Shown: piece by piece, positions 52,448 to 61,950 of the stretch
How the letters are laid out: the number at the start of each line of letters is the position of its first letter
Position numbering within the stretch: the stretch's first letter is position 1
Assembly: GCF_019711655.1 (NCBI RefSeq)
Contig: NZ_JAIGNU010000001.1
Span: 496,001-560,000, forward strand
DNA: 64,000 nt
Reading direction: 5' to 3'
Source: Qipengyuania mesophila
GTDB lineage: Bacteria; Pseudomonadota; Alphaproteobacteria; Sphingomonadales; Sphingomonadaceae
Notes under the pieces: generated by a model
Seen by the model: only the letters and a program-made list of their open reading frames with translations
The model's database searches: none
Told to the model about the DNA's origin: nothing
Made by a program: the position numbers and the translations under genes

Positions 52448-54500
52448 GCACCTGCGGCAATTGCTCGGCCTCGCCGCCGGGCGCGTACCACAGATAGAGC
52501 GGGACCCCCGCAGCGCCCTGCTGCGTGAGCATGCGGCTGATTTCCTCGTTGGGCTGCGTCCAGTCGCCGCGCATGGCGATCACGCCCGCATCCTCGAACG
52601 CCGCGCGCGTCGCCTCGCGTTCGATCGCAACGCTCTCGTTGACCTTGCAGGTGACGCACCAGTCGGCGGTGAACCAGACGAAGACCGGGCGGCCCGAAGC
52701 GCGCGCCTCGGCCAGCGCGGCCTCGCTGTAATCGATCGGATCGAGCAGGCTTTCCGCCGTCCCAGCCGCCGTCTGCGGCTGCGGTAGCAGCGCGGTGCCC
52801 AGCGCCAGCACGGCGAAAAGGCCGGCGAAGACCGCAAGCGCACCGCTATGGGCGCGACGCTGAACCCTGCCGGCCAGCAGCAATCCGCCGAGCGCGATCG
52901 CGGCGAGCAAGAGCACGAGCGCAAGATAGTCCCATCCGCCGATCCGCCAGACGAGCCAGCCCAGCGCGAGCGCCGTGAGCCCCATCGGCAGCGCCATCCA
53001 GCGACGGAAGCGCTCCATCCAGGCGCCCGGCCGCGGCAGGCGACGGCGGATCGCGGGGACGAAACCGACGAGCAGGAAAGGCAGCGCGAGGCCGAGGCCG
53101 AGAGCGACGAAAACCAGCAATCCATTAAGCGGCTCGATGACCAGCGCCGCGCCCAGCGCGAGCGCCATGAAGGGCCCCGTGCAGGGCGTGGCGACGAAGG
53201 CCGCGAGCAGTCCGGTCGAGAAGGAGCCGCCGCGCGAGGGTGCGCCGCCCGCAATCGCCAGCCCCGGAACCTCGAACAGGCCGAGGAAATTGGCGGTGAT
53301 CGCCAGCGCCAGCAGGAACAGGCCCACCACCACGGCGGGCTCCTGCAGCTGGAAGGCCCAGCCGATCTGCTGGCCCGCCGAGCGCAGCAGCAGGATCGTC
53401 GCGCCCAGCGCGGTGCAGGCGACCACGACGCCCGCCGTATAGGCCAGTGCATCGCGGCGAGCGGCACGCTCCTCGCCGCCGGCCTTGGCCAGCGCGAGCG
53501 CCTTGAGGCTGAGGATCGGGAAGACGCAGGGCATCACGTTGAGCAGCAATCCGCCGGCGAGCGCGGCGAGCAGCAGCTGCCACAGCGCGGGCTCCGTGCC
53601 GCCGCCGCTGATCGGATCGACGCCTTCGAGCGGGACATCGCCCGCCACCGCGCTAAACCGAACGCCCCGCCCCTCGCCGAAATCGAGAATGCCGGTGATC
53701 GTCTCGGGCCGCGGGAAGGCAGTCAGTTCGACATTGTCGGGCACGGCGATCTGCTCGATCGGCACTTCGGCCACCAGCAGGTCGCCTTCGCGGACAAAGG
53801 TCTGCGTGGCGGTGTAGAGCGGTCTGTCGCCCTCGCCGAGTTCGGCGGTGCCGAGGAACAGGTGTGGTTCGCCCAGCTTCGTCGATCCGGGCAGCGGAAT
53901 GCCGATCCGCAGCCGGGTGGCGGTGAATTCGAACTGCCCCGGGCTGTCGAGCTGCGGCACGATCTTAGCCTGCCACTCGCCGAAGCGGGGGTCGGCCACG
54001 GCGCGCGCGGGGTCGAGCTTCAGTCGCGCTTGCTGGGGCACGCAGATCGTGTCGGTGCAGGCGAGGTAGCGCGCCGTCAGCTTCAACGGCGCGACATTCG
54101 CCACTGCCGCCCCCTCGGGCACGGTGATCGGCACGAGCACCGCATAGTCGCCTTCGTAGACATGGTTCATCAGCCCGCCGACGACGAGCCGGTGCGGCAG
54201 CGGATAGAGCGGCTCGCCCGCTTCCCAGCCCTCGGGCAGCTCCCACTCGAGCTCCATGCCCAGACCGGCATCGCCGGGGTTCGACCAGTAGCCGTGCCAT
54301 TCGCGCGACACGGGCGTGAAATGCAGCGCCACCATCCAGCGCTCGCCCGGCTGCGGCGCGCCCTCGGCGATCAGCTCGGCAGGCATGCGATCGCTCCCCG
54401 GCCCCTGAGCGGCGAGTGGCGCCGCGGCCGGCCCGGCCAGGGCCAGCGCCAGCAGCAGAAACAGCGCGGCGACCCGCTCCAATATCCTTGCCTCGATCAC
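52395..54500 (-). CDS. dsbD: Thiol:disulfide interchange protein DsbD
   Basis: DsbD carries reducing power from cytoplasmic thioredoxin across the inner membrane to periplasmic DsbC/CcmG-type proteins. The protein is 701 residues from the GTG (VIEARILERVAAL), with signal peptide ending PLAAQ. The periplasmic N-terminal domain has a cysteine pair in ACTDTICVP. The membrane core has cysteines in NVMPCVFPILSLKALALAKAGGEE and FVATPCTGPFMALALG. The C-terminal thioredoxin domain has VWFTADWCVTCKVNES. All three modules and Cys pairs are intact. It is divergent from the hydroxylase gene with only 25 bases between. Confidence 0.93.
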   Translation of the reverse strand: MIEARILERVAALFLLLALALAGPAAAPLAAQGPGSDRMPAELIAEGAPQPGERWMVALHFTPVSREWHGYWSNPGDAGLGMELEWELPEGWEAGEPLYPLPHRLVVGGLMNHVYEGDYAVLVPITVPEGAAVANVAPLKLTARYLACTDTICVPQQARLKLDPARAVADPRFGEWQAKIVPQLDSPGQFEFTATRLRIGIPLPGSTKLGEPHLFLGTAELGEGDRPLYTATQTFVREGDLLVAEVPIEQIAVPDNVELTAFPRPETITGILDFGEGRGVRFSAVAGDVPLEGVDPISGGGTEPALWQLLLAALAGGLLLNVMPCVFPILSLKALALAKAGGEERAARRDALAYTAGVVVACTALGATILLLRSAGQQIGWAFQLQEPAVVVGLFLLALAITANFLGLFEVPGLAIAGGAPSRGGSFSTGLLAAFVATPCTGPFMALALGAALVIEPLNGLLVFVALGLGLALPFLLVGFVPAIRRRLPRPGAWMERFRRWMALPMGLTALALGWLVWRIGGWDYLALVLLLAAIALGGLLLAGRVQRRAHSGALAVFAGLFAVLALGTALLPQPQTAAGTAESLLDPIDYSEAALAEARASGRPVFVWFTADWCVTCKVNESVAIEREATRAAFEDAGVIAMRGDWTQPNEEISRMLTQQGAAGVPLYLWYAPGGEAEQLPQVLTPDLLLQKARATRSPR

Positions 54501-54525
54501 GCAGGCCGCTCTAGGGACACACCCC

Positions 54526-55740
54526 ATGACAGACAAGCGAGACCTGCTGATCCTGGGCGGCGGCCTGGTGGGCATGACCCTGGCGCTGGCCGCGGCGAAG
54601 AAGGGCTTTTCGAGCCATCTGGTCGATCGCGCCGATCCGGCCAGCCTGACCGCCGAGGGCTTCGACGGCCGCGCCTCGGCGATCTCGACCGCGAGTTGGC
54701 GGCTGTTCCGCCACATCGGGCTCGAGGACGTGCTCGAACCCCATGGCTGCGACATCGCCGCCATCGCAGTGCTCGACCAAATGAAGCCCGGCCGGCTCGA
54801 TTTCCGCCCCGAACCGCACGAAGGCACACTGGGGCGTATGTTCGCCAATCGCCAGCTACGCCTCGCGCTGCACGAGGCCGCGGCGCAGCAGCCGCTGATC
54901 GAATGGCACGCGCCGGTCGAGGTCGTCTCGCGCGAGCGCGGCGAATTCGGCGTCTCGGCGACGCTCGGCGACGGCCGCGTGCTCGAAGCCGCGCTGATGG
55001 TCGGCGCGGAAGGGCGCGGCTCGCCCAGTCGCGAGGAAGCCGGCTTCAAGATGGCGAGCTGGGACTACAGCCACCGCGCGATGATCGTCGGGCTCGACCA
55101 CACCAAGCCGCACGAGAACGTCGCCTGGGAAATCTTCTATCCCGACGGTCCCTTCGCGCTCCTGCCGATGCTCGACGGGCCCGAAGGGCAGCATCGCAGC
55201 GCGCTGGTGTGGACGGTCGACGAGAAGGACGCCGCAGGCGTGCTCAAGCTGTCCGAACGCGCCTTCCTCGCCGAGGTGTACAAGCGCATGGGCGACCTGC
55301 TCGGCGAGCTCTCGCTCAACAGCAAGGTGTCTTCCTTCCCGCTGACCTTCCAGCACACCGCGAAGATCGTCGAGCAGCGCCTCGCACTCGTCGGCGACAG
55401 CGCGCATGGCATGCACCCGATCGCGGGCCAGGGGCTCAACCTCGGCCTGCGCGACGTCGGCGCGCTGGTCGAGGTGCTCGACGAGGCGGCGCGGCTCGGG
55501 CTCGACCTCGGCGACGCGCAGGTGCTCGCGAAATACGAGAAGTGGCGCGCGCTCGATTCGCTCATGGTGATGGGCGCGACCGACAGCCTGACGCGGATCT
55601 TCGGCCTGCGCGGCAAGACCGCGAGCGCGGTGCGCCGCTTCGGCATGGCCGGGATCCAGCGCTCGGGCTGGCTCAAGCGCTTCTTCATGGACGAGGCGCG
55701 CGGCATCTCGGGCGACCTGCCCGAACTGCTCAAGGCCTAG
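54526..55740 (+). CDS. FAD-dependent UbiH/UbiF/Coq6-family hydroxylase
   Basis: A 404-residue flavoprotein monooxygenase that probably hydroxylates a ring position in ubiquinone synthesis. The FAD-binding start is LLILGGGLVGMTLALAAAKKG. The second FAD motif is LALVGDSAHGMHPIAGQGLNLGLRDVGAL. The middle DG-type motif includes ALMVGAEGRGSPSREEAG. The protein is of usual length. Whether it acts at C5, C6 or C1 (UbiI, UbiF, UbiH or the alphaproteobacterial UbiL/UbiM group) cannot be set here. It faces dsbD divergently and the COG4223 gene convergently (4-base gap). Confidence 0.9.
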   Translation: MTDKRDLLILGGGLVGMTLALAAAKKGFSSHLVDRADPASLTAEGFDGRASAISTASWRLFRHIGLEDVLEPHGCDIAAIAVLDQMKPGRLDFRPEPHEGTLGRMFANRQLRLALHEAAAQQPLIEWHAPVEVVSRERGEFGVSATLGDGRVLEAALMVGAEGRGSPSREEAGFKMASWDYSHRAMIVGLDHTKPHENVAWEIFYPDGPFALLPMLDGPEGQHRSALVWTVDEKDAAGVLKLSERAFLAEVYKRMGDLLGELSLNSKVSSFPLTFQHTAKIVEQRLALVGDSAHGMHPIAGQGLNLGLRDVGALVEVLDEAARLGLDLGDAQVLAKYEKWRALDSLMVMGATDSLTRIFGLRGKTASAVRRFGMAGIQRSGWLKRFFMDEARGISGDLPELLKA

Positions 55741-55744
55741 GCGG

Positions 55745-56635
55745 TCAGTTCTCTTCTACCGGGCTCGGCTGCTCGATGCGGTTGCCCCCCCCGTCGCGCA
55801 GGCGACGCGGTTCGAGTACGGCGGCAGTTTCGATCAGGTCGAGCGCGCGCTGCAGCGCGGCATAGCGCTCGGCATCGCGGATCCAGCCGGTCGCCTGCTG
55901 GGCGCCGGGCAGGTTGCGCACCTCGGCGATCGCCGATTCGGTCCGCCCGCTCTCGAGGAACAGCCGTGCACGGTCGAGGCGGCGCTCCGGCTGCGGCGAC
56001 GGCGCGCTTTCGCGGCGGATCACGAACAATTGCGCCAGCTCTTCGCCGAAGCGTTGGAAGCCGGTCCTGTCGTTCGGCTTGGCGAGCTTGGGCGAGAGGC
56101 CTTCGAGCCGCGCGATCAGCTGGTCGAGCGTGATCGGGTCGCGGCTGGTGCTGATGATCGTGTCGACCGCATTGGGCATGGCGTCGCCGAAGCGCAGCCG
56201 CAGTTGGTCGGCAAGATAACCCAGCTCCGCGCCCTTCTCGAGCGCGCGGCGGGTGGCGAAGGCGATCAGCAGGCCTTCGGCGCGTGCGGTGTTGCCCGCC
56301 GCAGCCTGCGCCTGCAGGTCGAGCCGGGCGAGGCGCTGTTCGGCTGCCGCCAGCCGCTGGTCGATGCCGCCCTGCTGTTCGGCCACGCGTTCGACCGCCT
56401 TTTGCGCCGCCTGGCTCGCCGTGACGCTCGGGGTAGGCGAAGGGTCCGCGGTGGCGGGGTCGGCGGCAGTCCGGGGTTCGGATGCGGCGCTCGCGTCGAC
56501 CGGAGTCTCGCGGTCGATCATGGTGTAGACCGCGTATCCCGCCACCGCTCCCCCAAGGAGGAAGCTGGCAAGCACGGCGACCAGGACCGGCCTCGCCGAA
56601 GGTCCCTTGCGCCGGGTGCTGGGTGTTGTGTTCAT
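55745..56635 (-). CDS. COG4223/mitofilin-like coiled-coil membrane protein
   Basis: A 296-residue protein: short basic cytoplasmic N-terminus (MNTTPSTRRKGPSARP), one transmembrane helix (VLVAVLASFLLGGAVAGYAV), an Ala/Pro/Thr linker, a coiled-coil (AAQKAVERVAEQQGGIDQRLAAAEQRLARLDLQAQAA), and a helical domain with FATRRALEKGAELGYLADQLRLRFG and RLDRARLFLESGRTESAIAEVRNL. It follows hemC-hemD on the same strand, the position where HemX or a mitofilin-like protein lies in other proteobacteria. In alphaproteobacteria such proteins have been linked to mitofilin/Mic60 and inner-membrane shape. Function here is inferred from position only. Confidence 0.78.
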   Translation of the reverse strand: MNTTPSTRRKGPSARPVLVAVLASFLLGGAVAGYAVYTMIDRETPVDASAASEPRTAADPATADPSPTPSVTASQAAQKAVERVAEQQGGIDQRLAAAEQRLARLDLQAQAAAGNTARAEGLLIAFATRRALEKGAELGYLADQLRLRFGDAMPNAVDTIISTSRDPITLDQLIARLEGLSPKLAKPNDRTGFQRFGEELAQLFVIRRESAPSPQPERRLDRARLFLESGRTESAIAEVRNLPGAQQATGWIRDAERYAALQRALDLIETAAVLEPRRLRDGGGNRIEQPSPVEEN

Positions 56636-56681
56636 CAAAATCCGTTCCGCGACCCCATCGGCCCCTCTCGCGGGAACCCTT

Positions 56682-57374
56682 CTATCCATCCCCGCCGGTC
56701 TGGCACAAGCTCTGCGCCAAGGCCAGTAGCTCGCTGTCCCCGGGCGCTTCGGCCGTATGGACCGATCCCCAGCTCTCGCCAGCGAGCTCGGCGACCCGCG
56801 GGCCGATCGCAGCGATGTCGATTCGCGTCCGATCGAGCTCGTGGCGATCGCATTCGACCTTGAAGCGTTCGGCCGCCGCGCCCGAATGCAGCGCCACCAC
56901 CCCACCGTCGCGCAGCAGCGCGATATCTTCCTCGGCCAGGCTCCCGGGTTCGGCGCGGTAGAGAGTGCGGGTATCGATCGCGATCCCGTCGGGCACGCGC
57001 AGCGTCACGCGGTCCTCGCCCGCCAACCGCAACAGATGCAGTTCGCGCCCGGCGAGATCGTCGAGCAGGTTCTGCAGCCCCCCGCGTCCCGTCCGTCCAA
57101 TCAGGAATCCTGCCGCACGGGCCGCATCGGCGGTCGCTTCGCCCACCGCATGGACGGGCAGTTTGGTGAGCTTTTCGAGCCGCTTGCCACCGTGACGAAA
57201 GACATTGGCGCTGCCCACTAGCAGGCCGTCATAGGCCTTCGCCGGCGGCACCTCCCATTCGACCGGCTCGATGTCGAACAGCGGCCGGCCATGGACATCG
57301 AGCCCCATGTCGCGCGCCATCTGTGCACTGACCGACCAGCCCGGCTCGGGCCGGAGGAGGAACAGTGGCTTCAC
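56682..57374 (-). CDS. hemD: Uroporphyrinogen-III synthase
   Basis: HemD closes and inverts ring D of hydroxymethylbilane to make uroporphyrinogen III. The 230-residue protein begins at a GTG overlapping the hemC stop (KPLFLLRPEPGWSVSAQMARDMG). Family cues are weak in sequence but clear in pattern: LLVGSANVFRHGG, PVHAVGEATADAARAAGF, HLLRLAGEDR, VVALHSGAAAERF and IAAIGPRVAELAG. The coupling to hemC strongly supports the assignment. Confidence 0.9.
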   Translation of the reverse strand: MKPLFLLRPEPGWSVSAQMARDMGLDVHGRPLFDIEPVEWEVPPAKAYDGLLVGSANVFRHGGKRLEKLTKLPVHAVGEATADAARAAGFLIGRTGRGGLQNLLDDLAGRELHLLRLAGEDRVTLRVPDGIAIDTRTLYRAEPGSLAEEDIALLRDGGVVALHSGAAAERFKVECDRHELDRTRIDIAAIGPRVAELAGESWGSVHTAEAPGDSELLALAQSLCQTGGDG

Positions 57375-58300
57375 GCGGCCTGTCGGAAATGCGCGGCGAC
57401 CGCGGGCGGCGCCTGGTCGAGCAGGCGGCGCGCAAGATCGAGCGGGGCGCTCTGGTCCCCCGCAACGAAGCTCGCGCTGTCGGCGATCCGGATTGTGCCG
57501 TCCGGACTGAAGATCGCCGCCGTCAGGGCGATACTGCCTTCCGCGCTGCGCGAGAGGGCCGCGATAGGGCTGTGGCACGATCCGCCGAGCCCTTCGAGCA
57601 GGCGGCGTTCGGCCGACACTTCGGCGTGGCTTTCGGCATGGTCGATCGCGCCCAGCAACTCGCGCACCCGCGCATCGTCGCCGCGGCATTCGATCCCGAT
57701 CGCCGCCTGCGCGGGCGCAGGAAGCCATTCTTCGGGATCGAGCCCGACGCCGACCGCGTCCTCGCCCAGCCGGTCGAGCCCGGCAGCAGCGAGGAAGGTC
57801 GCGTCGGCCTCGCCCGCCTCGAGCTTGGCCATGCGCGTGGCGACATTGCCGCGAATGCCGACGACGGTGAGGTCCGGCCTAAGGTGGAGCAATTGCGCCG
57901 CGCGGCGCGGGGCACTGGTGCCGACACGCGCGCCGGCGGGAATGGCCGCGATCGAGGCGGCGCCGAGCAGCCGGTCGGCCTTGTCGGCACGCGGAAGGAT
58001 GGCGGCGATGGCGAAGGCTCCCGGGCGGAGCGTCTCGACATCCTTCATCGAATGGACCGCAGCGTCGATGCGGCCTTCGACGAGCCACTGGTCGAGCTCG
58101 CGGGTCCACAGCGCCTTGCCGCCGATCTCGGCGAGCGGGCGATCCTGCACCTTGTCGCCGCTGGCGACCACGGGGACCAGTTCGACCGCCGATTCGTCCC
58201 ACCCATGCGCCGCGCAGAGCCGCGCGCGCGCCTCGTGCGCCTGCGCCATGGCAAGCGGTGAGCGGCGGGTCCCGAGGCGGAGAATGGGCTGGGTCGACAT
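57371..58300 (-). CDS. hemC: Porphobilinogen deaminase (hydroxymethylbilane synthase)
   Basis: HemC joins four porphobilinogens using a covalent dipyrromethane cofactor. The 309-residue protein has LRLGTRRSPLAMAQA, the catalytic-loop DAAVHSMKDVETL, RVGTSAPRRAAQLLHLRPDL and GIRGNVATRMAKL. The cofactor-binding cysteine sits in LGGSCHSPIAA. It starts 45 bases from tsaD in the opposite direction, the same divergent hemC/tsaD pairing found in many alphaproteobacteria, and it overlaps hemD by GTGA. Confidence 0.96.
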   Translation of the reverse strand: MSTQPILRLGTRRSPLAMAQAHEARARLCAAHGWDESAVELVPVVASGDKVQDRPLAEIGGKALWTRELDQWLVEGRIDAAVHSMKDVETLRPGAFAIAAILPRADKADRLLGAASIAAIPAGARVGTSAPRRAAQLLHLRPDLTVVGIRGNVATRMAKLEAGEADATFLAAAGLDRLGEDAVGVGLDPEEWLPAPAQAAIGIECRGDDARVRELLGAIDHAESHAEVSAERRLLEGLGGSCHSPIAALSRSAEGSIALTAAIFSPDGTIRIADSASFVAGDQSAPLDLARRLLDQAPPAVAAHFRQAA

Positions 58301-58345
58301 AGGGTGCGCTTGCCCTAGCGAGCCATGCCGCTAAGGGAAAGCGGG

Positions 58346-59374
58346 ATGGCACTGGTTCTCGGCATAGAAAGCTCCTGCGACGAAACCGCGGTCGCACTGG
58401 TCGACAGCGAACGGCACATCGTCGCGCAGCGCATCGCCTCGCAGGACGAAGACCACGCACCCTTCGGCGGCGTGGTGCCCGAGATCGCCGCGCGCGCGCA
58501 TGCCGAACGGCTCGCCCCGATGATCGCCGGGGTACTCGAGGATGCCGGGATAGCGCTCAGCGAGTGCGATGCGATCGCCGCCACCGCCGGGCCGGGCCTC
58601 ATCGGCGGGGTCATGGTCGGGCTGGTCAGCGCCAAGGCGCTGGCGATGGCGACCGACACGCCGCTGATCGCGATCAACCATCTCGAAGGCCATGCGCTGA
58701 GCCCGCGCCTCGCCGACGAAAGCATTGCCTTTCCCTATGCGCTGCTGCTCGTCTCGGGCGGGCATTGCCAGATCCTCCGCGTCGACGGCGTGGGCGAATA
58801 CCGCCGCCTCGCGACGACGATCGACGATGCGCTGGGCGAGGCCTTCGACAAGACCGCCAAGATCCTCGGGCTCGGCTTTCCGGGTGGCCCGGCGGTCGAA
58901 CGCGCGGCGCTGGAAGGCGATGCGCGTGCCGTCCCCCTGCCCCGACCGATGGTCGGCAGCGGCGAGCCGCACTTTTCTTTCGCCGGCCTCAAGAGCGCGG
59001 TGCTGCGCGCGCATGAGAGCGGCCAATACGAGACCGCCGACATCGCCGCGAGCTTCCAGCAGGCGGCCGTCGATTGCGTAACCGACCGGTTGCGTATCGC
59101 GCTCGCCGAGATGGACGATGTCGACACGTTGGTGGTCGCGGGCGGGGTCGCGGCCAATGCCACCGTGCGCGCGGCGCTGGAGCAATTGGCGGTAGACCAC
59201 GACATGCGCTTCGCCGCGCCGCCGCCGAAACTCTGCACCGACAATGCCGCGATGATCGCATGGGCGGGCATAGAGCGCCTCGGCCAGTCCGACCCGCTCG
59301 ACATTTCCGCTCGTCCGCGCTGGCCACTCGATCCGGAAGCCGAACCGGTGCGCGGCGCGGGAGTGAAGGCATGA
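58346..59374 (+). CDS. tsaD: tRNA N6-adenosine threonylcarbamoyltransferase
   Basis: TsaD, with TsaB and TsaE, places the threonylcarbamoyl group on A37 of ANN-decoding tRNAs. The start [20 protein letters not shown] gives 342 residues; AAGGGAAAG upstream supports it over an ATG at 58325. Metal-ligand histidines sit in INHLEGH, with [48 protein letters not shown], and the terminal [15 protein letters not shown]. All conserved blocks are present. It overlaps gpsA by ATGA. Confidence 0.96.
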   Translation: MALVLGIESSCDETAVALVDSERHIVAQRIASQDEDHAPFGGVVPEIAARAHAERLAPMIAGVLEDAGIALSECDAIAATAGPGLIGGVMVGLVSAKALAMATDTPLIAINHLEGHALSPRLADESIAFPYALLLVSGGHCQILRVDGVGEYRRLATTIDDALGEAFDKTAKILGLGFPGGPAVERAALEGDARAVPLPRPMVGSGEPHFSFAGLKSAVLRAHESGQYETADIAASFQQAAVDCVTDRLRIALAEMDDVDTLVVAGGVAANATVRAALEQLAVDHDMRFAAPPPKLCTDNAAMIAWAGIERLGQSDPLDISARPRWPLDPEAEPVRGAGVKA

Positions 59375-60363
59375 CCAAGGTCGGAGTACTCGGTGCCGGT
59401 GCCTGGGGCACCGCGCTCGCGCAGATGCTCGCAAGCGACGGACGCGAAGTGCTCGTCTGGGCACGCGAGGAAGAACTGGTCGAGGAGATCAATTCCGCCC
59501 GCACGAACTCGCTGTTCCTGCCTTCTGCACAGCTGGCCCAAACCATCCGCGCCACGGGCGACCTCTCCGAAATGGCCGCGCTCGACACACTGCTGGTGGT
59601 CACTCCGGCGCAGCATATGGGCAGCGTGCTCGCCGCCATGCCGTCGCATCCGCGCGACCTCGTGCTGTGCTCGAAGGGCATCGAGGCGGGCAGCGGCCGC
59701 CTCATGAACCATGTCGCCAGCGATGCCGCGCCCGGCAGCGCGATCGCAGTCCTCTCGGGCCCGACCTTCGCGCATGAGGTCGCCGCCGGCCTCCCGACCG
59801 CGGTCACGCTCGCCTGCGCGGGCGGCGAGGATCAATGGGATCGGATCGCCCCGGTGATCGCGCGCCAGGCTTTCCGGCCCTATTATTCGGACGACGTCAC
59901 CGGCGCCGAGATCGGCGGGTCGGTCAAGAACGTGCTCGCCATCGCCTGCGGCGTGGTCGACGGGCTCGGCCTCGGCCAGAACGCCCGCGCCGCGCTGATC
60001 GCGCGCGGATATGCCGAGATGCTCCGCTTCGGCGAGGCGCTCGGGGCGCGCGCCGAGACCCTCGCGGGACTGTGCGGCCTCGGCGACCTCGTGCTCACCT
60101 GCTCGTCCACCTCGAGCCGCAATTTCTCGCTTGGCAAGGCGCTCGGCGAAGGCGCCAGCGCGCAGGAACTGATGGCCGACCGCCGTACCGTGGCCGAAGG
60201 CGCGCATACCGCGCCCGTGCTGGTCGAACTGGCCGCGAGGCACGGCGTCGCCATGCCCATCGTCACTTCGGTGTACGATCTTCTCAAGGGCGATGCACCC
60301 GGTGAAGTCGTCACGGCACTGCTCGCGCGTCCGTTACGCGCCGAACAGGAAGCCGCCGGGTGA
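59371..60363 (+). CDS. gpsA: NAD(P)-dependent glycerol-3-phosphate dehydrogenase
   Basis: GpsA reduces dihydroxyacetone phosphate to sn-glycerol-3-phosphate for phospholipid synthesis. The 330-residue protein starts [20 protein letters not shown] (dinucleotide fold). It has [62 protein letters not shown] with the catalytic lysine in SVKN, and [20 protein letters not shown]. It is coupled by ATGA to tsaD and by GTGA to the flippase gene. Confidence 0.96.
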   Translation: MTKVGVLGAGAWGTALAQMLASDGREVLVWAREEELVEEINSARTNSLFLPSAQLAQTIRATGDLSEMAALDTLLVVTPAQHMGSVLAAMPSHPRDLVLCSKGIEAGSGRLMNHVASDAAPGSAIAVLSGPTFAHEVAAGLPTAVTLACAGGEDQWDRIAPVIARQAFRPYYSDDVTGAEIGGSVKNVLAIACGVVDGLGLGQNARAALIARGYAEMLRFGEALGARAETLAGLCGLGDLVLTCSSTSSRNFSLGKALGEGASAQELMADRRTVAEGAHTAPVLVELAARHGVAMPIVTSVYDLLKGDAPGEVVTALLARPLRAEQEAAG

Positions 60364-61862
60364 GCGAAGAAAAGCCAGACGAAGACCTCTCCGCGCTGGC
60401 CAAGGGCGGACGGCAGAACTTCTTCGGCTTCCTCCTGCGGCTCGTCGCGCGGCTGCCCTTCCTGTTCATCGCCGGGCGGCTCTACGGCCCCGATGCGCTG
60501 GGCCGCTTCGCCTCGGCGCTGGTGGTGGTCGAACTGGTTGCGCTGGTCTGCGCCATGGGCGAGAAACGCGGGCTCGCGCAGCGCCTGGCCGAGGACGAGG
60601 AGGCGCATCCGGCGAACCTCGTTTACGACGGCATGCTGCTCGCGCTGCTGTTCTCGTTGGTCGCGGCGGCCTTCTTCTGGCTGGTCCCCGCCCCGCTGTT
60701 CCCGAGCGGCGAGTTCACCGCGCTCGACCGCTTCATCGTGCTCGCCATCCCCGGCTATGCGCTGACCGAGATCGTCCTCGCCGCACAGGCCTACAGATAC
60801 GATATCGCCACCACCGTTCGCGCCCGCGCGGTGGTCGAACCCTGGACCATCTCGATCATGGCGGGCGCGTTCTACTACTTCCCGGCGACTTCGGAATCCG
60901 GACTGGCGATGGCCTATCTCGCCTCGATCTATGCAGGGCTGGCGACGGGCTTGTGGTCCTTTTTCCGCAGCTACGGGCCACCCAGGGGATGGCGCCCGCA
61001 CCCGGTCTACATGGGTCGCATGACGGTTCGCGCGCTGCCTCTGGCCACCGCAGACGCGATCGAATGGGGCACCCGCCGGCTCGACATCTTCATCCTCGGC
61101 CTGTTCGCCGCGCCGACCGCGGTCGGGGTCTATTATATCGCGCAGCAGGTCGCGAGCCTGCCGCAGAAGCTCAAGACCAGCTTCGAACCGATCCTCGGGC
61201 CGGTCATCACCAAGAACCTCAAGACGAAGAATTACGAGGCGATCGCCAGACAGGTCTGCCAGGTCGGCTTCTGGATCGTCGCCATGCAGGCGGGCATCGC
61301 GCTGGCGCTGGGCGTGCCGGGCGAAGCGGTCATGGGCCTCGTCGGGCCCGAATTCGTCGGCGGCACGGGCGCGCTTGCCTTCCTGCTCGCGGCGGAAGTG
61401 GTCGCCGCCACCGCGGTCGTCTCCGAAGCCGTGCTGATCTACGTCGCGCGGGTTAAGAACCTGTGGATCTCGATCGGCACCATCGCGCTGCAGGGCGTGC
61501 TGACCGTGGTGCTGATCGAGGCAATGGTCGCGGGCGGATACGGCGAGCCCTACAAGGCTGCAGCCGCCGCGATCGCGTTGATGGTGGCGCTGGGCACCGC
61601 CAGCCTCGTCAAGGCCGTGCTGCTGGGCAAATACCTCGACCAGAGCATCAACACCTTCCGCTGGCCGCTTGTCTGGGCGGCGGCCCCCGCCGTGGTCGTC
61701 GGCTGGCTGGCGACGCAATTGCCCGAATGGGCCGAACTGATCGTCGGCATTCCCGCGATCCTCGCAGTCTATGGCTTCGTAATCTGGACGCGCGGCTTCG
61801 GGCCCGAGGACCGCGTCCTGTTCCGTCGCAATCTCGACAAGGACGAAGCCCCGGCCGGGTGA
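60360..61862 (+). CDS. Polysaccharide-type flippase (MATE/MOP superfamily)
   Basis: A 500-residue polytopic protein with about 12-14 hydrophobic segments, starting at a GTG inside the gpsA stop. It begins with an acidic cytoplasmic tail, then RQNFFGFLLRLVARLPFLFIAGRLYGPDALGRFASALVVVE, a typical first helix pair of Wzx-like flippases. Later segments include RRLDIFILGLFAAPTAVGVYYIAQQVASLPQKLKTSFEPILGPVITKNL and FVGGTGALAFLLAAEVVAATAVVSEAVLIY. It probably flips a lipid-linked glycan or lipid, but there are no glycosyltransferases next to it. Coupling to gpsA suggests a link to membrane lipid supply. Confidence 0.85.
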   Translation: MSEEKPDEDLSALAKGGRQNFFGFLLRLVARLPFLFIAGRLYGPDALGRFASALVVVELVALVCAMGEKRGLAQRLAEDEEAHPANLVYDGMLLALLFSLVAAAFFWLVPAPLFPSGEFTALDRFIVLAIPGYALTEIVLAAQAYRYDIATTVRARAVVEPWTISIMAGAFYYFPATSESGLAMAYLASIYAGLATGLWSFFRSYGPPRGWRPHPVYMGRMTVRALPLATADAIEWGTRRLDIFILGLFAAPTAVGVYYIAQQVASLPQKLKTSFEPILGPVITKNLKTKNYEAIARQVCQVGFWIVAMQAGIALALGVPGEAVMGLVGPEFVGGTGALAFLLAAEVVAATAVVSEAVLIYVARVKNLWISIGTIALQGVLTVVLIEAMVAGGYGEPYKAAAAAIALMVALGTASLVKAVLLGKYLDQSINTFRWPLVWAAAPAVVVGWLATQLPEWAELIVGIPAILAVYGFVIWTRGFGPEDRVLFRRNLDKDEAPAG

Positions 61863-61950
61863 CCTCAATACGTCGGCGGGCGCACGTTCAGTCGGCATTC
61901 ACCCCGCGGCGATGTAACTCTATATCACCGAAATTCGGGGAGGACTGCCA

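Noticed and set aside
52848..55865. Open frame of about 1000 codons antisense to dsbD and in another frame of the hydroxylase gene
   Set aside because: It spans two well-supported divergent genes and their 25-base gap, lacks any motif, and is an effect of high GC at third positions.
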